DNA from: Saprospiraceae bacterium
GTDB lineage: Bacteria; Bacteroidota; Bacteroidia; Chitinophagales; Saprospiraceae
DNA: 11,426 nucleotides
Assembly: GCA_015494245.1 (NCBI GenBank)
Contig: WGBN01000008.1
Coordinates: forward strand, 1 to 11,426
Direction of reading: 5' to 3'
The notes below the pieces were generated by a model. The model made no database searches. It was not told the DNA's origin and saw only the letters and a list, made by a program, of their open reading frames with translations. Below, piece after piece: positions 1 to 6,747 of this stretch (positions are counted from its first letter, which is position 1; the number at the start of each line of letters is the position of its first letter). The position numbers and the translations under genes are program-made.

Positions 1-2
1 AC

Positions 3-209
3 ACAGCGAGTTCGCCCATACCCATAGAAGTGAAATTCTCAGATTACAACAAGCCGCAGATTCCGACTTCTCTCAAAAACTTTATACGAAGCTATCATCC
101 CCAACGGGCCTTCATTGTAAACAAAAGCGGAGATTTTGTCACAAATTACCAGGGGACGGAGGTGCATGTCATTCCATACAGGAAACTGGATTCGACAATC
201 AGCCTCTGA
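3..209 (+). CDS. C-terminal end of a P-loop ATPase with DUF4143 domain (5'-truncated by the window edge)
   Basis: An open frame runs from the left edge to a TGA at 207-209 and gives 68 residues. It begins with a short strand followed by I-P-I-E-V-K-F-S, the E-x-K half of a PD-(D/E)xK-like nuclease fold. A helix (PTSLKNFIRSY) and a strand (RAFIVNKSG) follow, then a final strand (VHVIPYRKL). This is the usual end of the AAA_14/DUF4143 family, whose members carry an N-terminal P-loop ATPase domain, a winged-helix linker and a C-terminal nuclease-like domain. The cellular role of the family is poorly defined. The ATPase half lies outside the window, so its integrity cannot be judged. It resembles, without being identical to, the C-terminus of the ATPase at the right edge, which suggests paralogues. 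No clear terminator follows in 210-309. Confidence 0.75.
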   Translation, partial: TASSPIPIEVKFSDYNKPQIPTSLKNFIRSYHPQRAFIVNKSGDFVTNYQGTEVHVIPYRKLDSTISL

Positions 210-309
210 AAACTCACACTGCTTCTCGATAGTTCTTGGGTGATTGCCGCACAGTTTATTTGGTCAGTATTTGTTCGTTTTACAATATGCTAAACATGGA
301 TTTATCAAA

Positions 310-1122
310 TTATTGCAAAGCCAACCACACATCAATCGCCTCCGCCCACCCGGGCTCCATTTGCCGGAAGGTGCTGATAAAGGAAAAATAGAAAACCAGC
401 ATAATGGCGTGTTTATCCAGCTCCGACTCGGGCAGGCCCATCCATTGCTCGATGTAGGCGCGGTAGAAGGGACCGGTTTTTTGGACGCGGCTCCAGAAGT
501 CTTCTCCAAGCTCGATGTCCGGGTGGCCTTTGAGGTGTATCCTCATGCGGGCAGCTTCGTACCAGCCGTTGGAAAAATACGAACGGGGCTGCAAAAAGCC
601 CTTGAGCAGATGCTCTATGGAGAAGATAGCCACACCGTCTTCCGGTTCGATTTCAGAGCTGTGCCACTTGTCGGGGTAGAGTGGCGAGGGGAAAGTTGTG
701 GGATAAAACACGACGTGCTCAAAAGGCTCCAACAGGTAATTTTCATCGCGAAAGCTGAGGTGCAGAGCAGCAGCGGCAACGGCAAATTTCGCATCCTCCG
801 GTATGGTCTCCGCCCCTCTGATTTGCCAGTCTTTGGCCATCATGAAAAGGGCCACCCGCTCTGCAAAGCGCTTTTTATCATTTGCCGAAAGGCTGTGAAA
901 AAAAGGCGTGCGGGCCAGCAGCTTAAGCAGCGGCTCGTCCAACATGGGCGGCTTTCGGTTGGCAGCCCACCAATCTATTTGGGGCGAGAGGATGTAAATC
1001 GTCGCCAAAATCAGCACAACGGGAATGAGATACACGGCAAAGCGCTCGCTCACCTCCCAGGTCAGATAGAGCAGGGCGATGCCGGTAATCACAAAAGGGA
1101 TGTACAAATACTTCGTCAACAT
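310..1122 (-). CDS. Membrane-anchored MtfA/peptidase M90-like protein with a degenerate zinc site
   Basis: The 270-residue protein has two N-terminal hydrophobic segments (about residues 5-22 and 28-45), then a soluble domain. The stretch from FFHSLSANDKKRFAERV through FMMAKDW and AKFAVAAAALHLSF, followed by a strand around VVFYPTTFPSPL, follows the MtfA/M90 pattern (PFL..L, K.F.G..G, IAAQACLLL, then the pre-catalytic strand). MtfA in Escherichia coli is a cytosolic zinc aminopeptidase that also binds the regulator Mlc. Where the family has HEFAH, this protein has Y188-E189-A-A-R192, so both histidine ligands are gone. The later segment that normally supplies the glutamate ligand reads IMLVFYFSFISTF, without an acidic residue at the expected place. 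I infer a pseudo-enzyme with a structural or binding role at the inner membrane. No Shine-Dalgarno is present. A TATCTTTA sequence lies 4 nt before the ATG and could be a poor -7 element. The gene converges with the fragment at 3-209 and is divergent from the S8 protease. Family assignment is by eye. Confidence 0.72.
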   Translation of the reverse strand: MLTKYLYIPFVITGIALLYLTWEVSERFAVYLIPVVLILATIYILSPQIDWWAANRKPPMLDEPLLKLLARTPFFHSLSANDKKRFAERVALFMMAKDWQIRGAETIPEDAKFAVAAAALHLSFRDENYLLEPFEHVVFYPTTFPSPLYPDKWHSSEIEPEDGVAIFSIEHLLKGFLQPRSYFSNGWYEAARMRIHLKGHPDIELGEDFWSRVQKTGPFYRAYIEQWMGLPESELDKHAIMLVFYFSFISTFRQMEPGWAEAIDVWLALQ

Positions 1123-1148
1123 GGCTTAAAGATAGCCATTTTCGGGGA

Positions 1149-1163
1149 TTTGCCGGCGGCAAA
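1149..1163. promoter_or_regulatory. Short palindrome in a divergent intergenic region
   Basis: TTTGCC-GGC-GGCAAA is a perfect inverted repeat with 6-bp arms and a 3-nt spacer, lying 27-41 bp before the start of the MtfA-like gene. Its position between two divergent genes fits a small operator, but a palindrome of this size can arise by chance. Confidence 0.25.
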
Positions 1164-1220
1164 GCCAGAAAAAGCAAAAGCATGTCGGATATGAACAAGG
1201 GGTAAAAAAAGCGCTGCCGC

Positions 1221-1228
1221 TACTTTTG
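1221..1228 (+). promoter_or_regulatory. Candidate Bacteroidota -7 promoter element of the S8 protease
   Basis: TACTTTTG matches the Bacteroidota -7 consensus TAnnTTTG and lies 47 bp before the ATG at 1276. No good TTTG-type -33 element is seen about 19 bp upstream, where the sequence is purine-rich. The expected transcription start is near 1234-1236, giving a leader of about 40 nt. Confidence 0.4.
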
Positions 1229-1260
1229 GAGCCTTGCAGAACCCGAGCCCGGCAAGGCTC
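1229..1260 (+). repeat. Inverted repeat in the promoter/leader of the S8 protease
   Basis: GAGCCTTGC (1229-1237) and GCAAGGCTC (1252-1260) are perfect 9-bp inverted arms around a 14-nt C-rich spacer. The left arm begins directly after the -7 element, so the repeat spans the predicted transcription start and stops 15 bp before the ATG. It could be an operator for a dimeric regulator. A leader hairpin is less likely, because part of the left arm would probably be untranscribed. Confidence 0.4.
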
Positions 1261-1275
1261 ATAACACACACTCCC

Positions 1276-4200
1276 ATGAACAAACATCTCTTCATACTGG
1301 GCATTTTATGTCTCGCCCAACAGTTATTTTCCCAAGCTACGTACACATACGCCGGAGCTGAAAAAATCAATCTGGAAATTTCGACCGAGTACCTCCTGCT
1401 CAAATTTGACCCTGCTCTGGAAGTGGATGAACAAGTCGCTCTGCTGCGCTCCATGCCCGGCTTATCGGCTTGTGAGCGCAAAGACCTCTTCCCGTTTAGA
1501 GGTTTGATTTTTTTTGAGCTTCCGCAAAACGCGACCCGCAAGGCCGTCGCCCTTTGGCTGGAGCAGTTGAACCAAAGTCCGGGGCTACTCTATGCTCATC
1601 CGTTTTTCTCATCTGCGCCTTCGGGCGGCAAGCTGATGAGCTATGACGAAAACTTTGTGGTCAAGCTCAAGGCGGCATCGGACCTCCCGCTCCTACAGGA
1701 AATCGCAGGGCTGTACGGATTGGAAATCGCAAAAAGGCATCGCTCAGACCCATCCCTGTACTTTTTGCGGAGCAGTGCGCAAACGCCCATGGATGTCCTG
1801 GATTTAGTGAACCTGTTGGAAGAAAGCGGACTGTTTGCTTATGCCGAATTGGATTTTTGGCGGTTCGGGCTGCTGTCTGCTGCGCCGCCGGTGCCCAATG
1901 ACCCCCTGTACGTCGAGCAATGGCATTTGGAAAATGACGGCAGCTACCCGCAAAGCCCTCCCTACAATACGGTGGATGCCGACATTGATGCCGAAGCTGC
2001 CTGGACGAGCACGACGGGCAACGCCAACATCCGCATAGCGGTCATTGACGATGGCGTCAATACCACGAATCCCGATTTGGCCGGCCAATTGGCCCCGGGC
2101 TACGATGCTACCGCCGGTGGGGCTACGACCACTATGACTTCAGAGACCGGTCATGGCAATCAGGTTGCCGAGCTCATTGCAGCCAAAGCCAACAACAACC
2201 TCGGCGGAGTGGGCGTGGCTTACGACTGCCGCGTCATACCGGTCAAAGTTTTTGAAAACATTCCGGGCTACGGAGGTGGCAACGTAACGCGCGATTCCTG
2301 GCTGGGCGACGGCATTGACTGGGCCTGGGAAAATGGCCATGCAGACATTCTGAGCAACTCCTGGGGTGGAGGCGCCCCGAGCTACCTCATCACCGATGCC
2401 ATTTCCCGGGCCCTGAATTCCGGCCGCAACGGCCTCGGCGCTCTGAGCTTCTTCGCCGCCGGCAACAACAACAGCAGCAGCATAGAGTACCCCTCCAGCC
2501 TCAGTGAAGTGGTAGCTGTGGGTGCCACCAATTCCTGCGACCTGCGCAGGCGCCCTGTCAATGCTCCCTCCTGCGATGGCAGCCCTACCTGGGGTTCCAA
2601 TTACGGCACGGGACTGGACGTCGCCGCTCCCGGTAACCTGATAACGACTTCCTCAGGCAGCTTTGAAGGCACCTCTGCCGCCACACCCATTGCCTCCGGC
2701 ATTGCAGCCCTCATCCTCAGCAAAAACCCCACGCTGACAGCCTCCGATGTGCGCTTCTACTTAGAAAGCAATTGCGAAAAAGTGGGCGGCTACACCTACA
2801 ACAGCAATGTGAGTGGCCAACCCAACGGCACCTGGTCCACCGACCTCGGCTATGGACGCGTCAATGCCAACCTGGCCCTTGCAGCAGTACCGGCTCCACC
2901 CAACGACGATGCCGGCATCGCCTATGTGGAAACACCCCTCAGCGACTGCGGGCTCGGCAGCAGCGAACCCGTTACCGTCAAAGTGAAAAACTACGGCGCC
3001 AACGCACTCTCCAACATCCCCGTCGAATACCGCATCAACTTCAACAATGGCGGCTTTGGCAGCTGGACTTCGGCAGGCAGCCTGGCCGGGCCGCTGAATA
3101 TGCTGGAGGAGGCCGTTTTCTCCTTCTCCATCAATGCCTACAACGAGGGCAGCTACACCATCGAAGTACGCACCCAATTCAGCGGAGACAGCCAGCCGGC
3201 CAACGACCTGGCGTCTTACAGCTTTGTACACCGCAAGACCATCAACACTTTTCCCTATCTCGAAGATTTTGAAAGCGACGATGGCGGCTGGTATCCCTCC
3301 GATGCCAACAACCCCTTCCTCTTGTCCCCCGCTTTGAGCGGAAATAACTTCATCAAAACCATAGGCAGTGGCAACCAGGCCTGGCTGACCACAAACCCCT
3401 CAAGTACTGAGGGCTATTTCCCCTTTCAAACAAAAACCTACCTCTATTCTCCCTGCCTGGATTTCTCCGGCATGAGCCAGGACCCGCTGATTTCCTTTCT
3501 CTTCATCCACCAATTAGAGCTTTCCGGAGACGACTATGTCGCTCTGGAGATGAGTACCGACGGAGGCACCAACTGGAGCAAAGTCGGCAGCCAATCCAGC
3601 GGCACCAACTGGTACAATTCAGCAAATGGCTGGGCGGAATCTTCTTCCGGCGGGCCCGGGCAATGGTTGGAGGCCATTCATGAACTCACCGGCAGCGCAG
3701 GCTTTTCCAACGTACAACTGCGCTTCTTTTTCTACTCCGACTCCGACGACCCCATAGAAGACGGCTTCGGCCTCGACAAAGTGCAAATCCGGGAGCCTTC
3801 CCTTCACGATGCCTCCGTAAGACTTATCAAAAGCCCCTCCGACGACTGCAACCTCAGCAATGCACAAACCGTACAGGTTAAAATCACCAACAGAGGAGCC
3901 AGCGACATCACTTCCTGCCCCGTGGAATATCGCTATCAAATAAACGGAGGCGGATTTACAAACTGGCTGACAGCCGGCACTTTCAACACCACCATCGCTC
4001 CCGGCCAGGAAGCGGACTACGCTTTTACGGCCAACTTATCTACCAAGGGAACTTATCAACTGGAGGTGCGCACCCAACTTCCCAACGATGGAGATGCGAG
4101 CAATGATGCAGCGAGCAAGACCTTCCAACACTACGATGCCGTCAACAGTTATCCCTATTCGGAAAGCTTTGAATCGGGCAAGGGCCTGTGGTTAGAGGGA

Positions 4201-6705
4201 GGCGTCAACTACTCCTGGGATTTGGGCAATCCCTCCGGCAACCACATCTCCTCGGCCTCAGACGGCACGGAAGCCTGGGTGACCAACCTTACCGGCCCGG
4301 TTTTTGACGGGGAGCAATCTTATGTCGAAAGCCTCTGCTTTGACTTCAGTTCCCTGAGCAATCCCCAAATCAATTTTGACATCTGGTGGGACAACACTAC
4401 CGGCGGCGATGGCGCCCGGCTCGAAGCCTCTACAGACCACGGCCAAACATGGAGCATCATAGGCGTTTACAACGATCCCGACAACTGGTACAACACCCAA
4501 TACATAGACGGCCTCAACAACGGAGACGGCTGGAGCGGCAGCGCCGGAGGCTGGCTCACAGCGAGGCACGCACTGTCTGCGCTGGCCGGCCAGCCGGAAG
4601 TCATCTTCAGGATTTATTTTGGCGAAAGCCCCCTGAACAGCCCGAATGCCGGCTTAGACGGCTTTGCCTTCGACAACGTCAGCGTAGGGGAAAACACAGC
4701 TTCCGATGCAGGCGTCTTATCCATTAACAGCCCCACGCCCTTTGGCTGCAGCATGAGCAATTCCGAAACCGTACAGGTAACCATTAAGAACTACGGCTTC
4801 GTTCCCATTTCCAACATTCCCTTAGAGTATCGCATAGACTACGAAGGCTCCGGCTTTACGTCCTGGGCCCCGGCGGGTACTTATTCGGGCACCATTGCTG
4901 CGGGGAATACCGATGTCTTTTCGTTTACAGCCGACTTCTCGGCAGCCGGCGCCTATGTGCTCGAAGTGCGCACCCAACTGCCCTCGGATGCCAACAGCGC
5001 CAACGACAGCCATTCCAAAGAACTCGAGAACATCACCTCCGCTATAAGCTTCTTCCCCTATTGCGAAGATTTTGAAACGGGACTCAACGGCTGGAGCTTC
5101 CAGGGCAGCGCTTCCTCCTGGCAAACAGGCGCCCCCGCCGGCAGCATCATCAACAGCCCGGCCGGAGGCACAAACGTCTGTGCCACCAACCTCAGCGGAA
5201 ATTACAACCCCAATGAAAGCTCCTACCTGCTGAGTCCCTGCTTAGACCTCTCAGCCATGAATTTCGGCATCATCTCCTTTGACCTGTGGTACGAGACAGA
5301 AGCAACCAAAGACGGCCTCAAATTGCAGTATTCCGTAACAGGTGGCGAAACCTGGGTGACGGAATACACCCAAACTACGACGTACAACGACAACAACATC
5401 GCCTCTTTCTCCGGCCTGGACACTCAGGATGGCTGGGCGGGAAGTTCCGGGCAATGGCAACATGTCGAGGCCTACATCAGTCCCCTCGGCACAGCCAATG
5501 TGCTCTACCGCTTCATCTTTGCCTCCGACAACGCCAATGTCTCGGAGGGCGTCGCCATAGACAACATCTGTATCTTTGATGTGGACTACAACAACATCGG
5601 CTATTTCAATGGATGCGAAACGCTCAAATTGTACGGCGTTTCGGGCAATCAATCCTACCATCTGCTCTCCCCTGCCGGCGAAATCGTAGCCACCGTCCAG
5701 CCCAATGGCAACAACCTGGGCGAACTCACCTTCCAGGTCAACGACCTCGCCACGGTGCCCCAGGCCAACAATGGCGTTTACTACATGCCCCGCTACTTCA
5801 ATGTGGAGTGCTCCGGTGGCCCCGATTGCCCCAACTCCGGCAATTTCCCCCAAGGCGATGTAACTCTCGGCCTCTACTTCGAAACCCCTGAGTTGAACGA
5901 CTACAATACCGCCGGAGGCACCAACTACACCTTCGGCAGTCTCAATGGCACCCACTTCGACGGCGCCAACGAAAACTGCACGCTCAACGACAATGGCACG
6001 GGCAGCTACACCCTCATCAGCAACAGCAACATCAGCAGTTACGACTATAACTCAGGTGCAGGTTTTGTGCTCGAAATGAACATTCCCGGCTTTTCGGAGC
6101 TGGGCTTTCACGGTACCAACTCCACGCTTGCACCACCTCCTCTGCCCATCACGCTCTCTTCCTTTAATGCGCAGTTGACTGCCGAAAAAACGGTGCATCT
6201 CCTGTGGAGCACCGCTTCGGAAACCAACAACGCCTATTTCGACATCCAGCGCTCAGCAGACGGCAAGCTCTTTGAATCCATTGGCAGGGTAGCGGGCGCC
6301 GGACAGTCTTACAGCGACTTAGCGTACAGCTTTTACGACCTCCAGCCGCTCAACGGGCTCAACTATTACAGGCTCCGGCAGGTGGATTTCGACGGTCAGG
6401 CCACCTACTCGCCCGTAGAGGTCGTGGATGTGGACTCCGGCAGCCGGCTGCTGCTCAGCATACGCCCCAATCCGGCCACAACACTCATCCACATTGAGAT
6501 GAATCTGCCGGCAGCAGGGCCTGTGCGCTTTTCTCTGCGCGATTTGCGCGGGCAAGAGCTCCGGACTTATACCTTTGAGGCTGAAAAGGGCCGCCAGCTC
6601 TTTGAGTTGCAAGCAGAGGATTTGCCGAAAGGCATCTACTTCCTGCAAGCCAGCGGAGGAAACCGTACCTCTGAGTTGAGAAAAGTGGTTTTGCTCGGGC
6701 AATAA
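1276..6705 (+). CDS. Large secreted subtilisin-family (S8) serine protease with T9SS sorting domain
   Basis: This is a 1809-residue multidomain exoprotease. Residues 1-20 form a signal peptide (MNKHLFILGILCLAQQLFSQ). Two successive propeptide-like modules follow, at about 38-108 (EYLLLKF...YAHPFF) and 125-194 (ENFVVKL...YAELDF). The S8 domain starts near PNDPLY (207) and carries Asp258 (AVIDDGV), His293 (GHGNQVAE), oxyanion Asn397 (FFAAGNNN) and Ser467 (GTSAATP), so all catalytic residues are present. Three tandem units of about 300 residues (545-1435) combine a CARDB-like Ig fold with a MAM/immune-inhibitor-like jelly roll. A Gly/Asn-rich region runs to about 1620, then a beta-sandwich (LPITLSSFNA...) and a Por secretion tail with PNP at 1731-1733. 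The frame stays open back to a TTG at 1234, but I chose the ATG at 1276 because the signal peptide begins there. The protein should enter the periplasm by Sec and leave by type IX secretion, with autocleavage of the propeptide. It converges with the M43 protease. Confidence 0.93.
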   Translation: MNKHLFILGILCLAQQLFSQATYTYAGAEKINLEISTEYLLLKFDPALEVDEQVALLRSMPGLSACERKDLFPFRGLIFFELPQNATRKAVALWLEQLNQSPGLLYAHPFFSSAPSGGKLMSYDENFVVKLKAASDLPLLQEIAGLYGLEIAKRHRSDPSLYFLRSSAQTPMDVLDLVNLLEESGLFAYAELDFWRFGLLSAAPPVPNDPLYVEQWHLENDGSYPQSPPYNTVDADIDAEAAWTSTTGNANIRIAVIDDGVNTTNPDLAGQLAPGYDATAGGATTTMTSETGHGNQVAELIAAKANNNLGGVGVAYDCRVIPVKVFENIPGYGGGNVTRDSWLGDGIDWAWENGHADILSNSWGGGAPSYLITDAISRALNSGRNGLGALSFFAAGNNNSSSIEYPSSLSEVVAVGATNSCDLRRRPVNAPSCDGSPTWGSNYGTGLDVAAPGNLITTSSGSFEGTSAATPIASGIAALILSKNPTLTASDVRFYLESNCEKVGGYTYNSNVSGQPNGTWSTDLGYGRVNANLALAAVPAPPNDDAGIAYVETPLSDCGLGSSEPVTVKVKNYGANALSNIPVEYRINFNNGGFGSWTSAGSLAGPLNMLEEAVFSFSINAYNEGSYTIEVRTQFSGDSQPANDLASYSFVHRKTINTFPYLEDFESDDGGWYPSDANNPFLLSPALSGNNFIKTIGSGNQAWLTTNPSSTEGYFPFQTKTYLYSPCLDFSGMSQDPLISFLFIHQLELSGDDYVALEMSTDGGTNWSKVGSQSSGTNWYNSANGWAESSSGGPGQWLEAIHELTGSAGFSNVQLRFFFYSDSDDPIEDGFGLDKVQIREPSLHDASVRLIKSPSDDCNLSNAQTVQVKITNRGASDITSCPVEYRYQINGGGFTNWLTAGTFNTTIAPGQEADYAFTANLSTKGTYQLEVRTQLPNDGDASNDAASKTFQHYDAVNSYPYSESFESGKGLWLEGGVNYSWDLGNPSGNHISSASDGTEAWVTNLTGPVFDGEQSYVESLCFDFSSLSNPQINFDIWWDNTTGGDGARLEASTDHGQTWSIIGVYNDPDNWYNTQYIDGLNNGDGWSGSAGGWLTARHALSALAGQPEVIFRIYFGESPLNSPNAGLDGFAFDNVSVGENTASDAGVLSINSPTPFGCSMSNSETVQVTIKNYGFVPISNIPLEYRIDYEGSGFTSWAPAGTYSGTIAAGNTDVFSFTADFSAAGAYVLEVRTQLPSDANSANDSHSKELENITSAISFFPYCEDFETGLNGWSFQGSASSWQTGAPAGSIINSPAGGTNVCATNLSGNYNPNESSYLLSPCLDLSAMNFGIISFDLWYETEATKDGLKLQYSVTGGETWVTEYTQTTTYNDNNIASFSGLDTQDGWAGSSGQWQHVEAYISPLGTANVLYRFIFASDNANVSEGVAIDNICIFDVDYNNIGYFNGCETLKLYGVSGNQSYHLLSPAGEIVATVQPNGNNLGELTFQVNDLATVPQANNGVYYMPRYFNVECSGGPDCPNSGNFPQGDVTLGLYFETPELNDYNTAGGTNYTFGSLNGTHFDGANENCTLNDNGTGSYTLISNSNISSYDYNSGAGFVLEMNIPGFSELGFHGTNSTLAPPPLPITLSSFNAQLTAEKTVHLLWSTASETNNAYFDIQRSADGKLFESIGRVAGAGQSYSDLAYSFYDLQPLNGLNYYRLRQVDFDGQATYSPVEVVDVDSGSRLLLSIRPNPATTLIHIEMNLPAAGPVRFSLRDLRGQELRTYTFEAEKGRQLFELQAEDLPKGIYFLQASGGNRTSELRKVVLLGQ
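2908..5577 (+). repeat. Three tandem protein-level repeat units within the S8 protease
   Basis: Units start at 2908 (DAGIAYV), 3808 (DASVRLI) and 4705 (DAGVLSI), so the spacings are 900 and 897 bases; the third ends near 5577. Each unit opens with a CARDB-like domain containing a cysteine near its start (SDCGL, DDCNL, FGCSM), a VKVKNYG/VKITNRG/VTIKNYG strand and an EVRTQ motif. It then passes through [FY]PY-x-E-x-FE into a jelly-roll domain with a second conserved cysteine (SPCLDFS, SLCFDFS, SPCLDLS) and a final strand such as DGFGLDKVQI. The protein pattern is strong, but the DNA copies are well diverged, so the duplications are old. Confidence 0.85.
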
Positions 6706-6710
6706 AGCAC

Positions 6711-6747
6711 AAGAGGGCTTGCTCCCCAGAGAAGCAAGCCCTCTTTT
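6711..6747. terminator. Hairpin terminator between convergent genes
   Basis: AAGAGGGCTTGCT (6711-6723) pairs perfectly with AGCAAGCCCTCTT (6733-6745) around a 9-nt loop. A run of four T ends the right side at 6747, 6 to 42 bases after the S8 stop codon. The T-run overlaps the TGA stop (6747-6749) of the M43 gene on the other strand. The paired A-rich start of the left arm and TTTATTG beyond it on the minus strand could also stop transcription in that direction, so it is probably bidirectional. Confidence 0.8.

Noticed and set aside
244..1194. A 316-codon open frame on the plus strand opposite the MtfA-like gene
   Set aside because: Its translation has no family features or signal, while the minus-strand frame shows membrane segments and an MtfA/M90 pattern. 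It is an antisense shadow.
1234..1275. An earlier TTG start for the S8 protease
   Set aside because: It would place 14 extra residues before a textbook signal peptide that begins at the ATG at 1276, and it lies inside the inverted repeat near the likely transcription start.
2908..5577. Possible recent DNA-level tandem duplication or misassembly in the S8 repeats
   Set aside because: The units differ widely at nucleotide level, sharing only short stretches such as the code for EVRTQ. This indicates old duplications, not an assembly artefact.
5251..5955. A 234-codon open frame on the minus strand inside the S8 protease
   Set aside because: Its Val/Gly-rich translation is what antisense reading of the C-ending codons gives. 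The plus-strand frame is continuous and carries recognisable domains.
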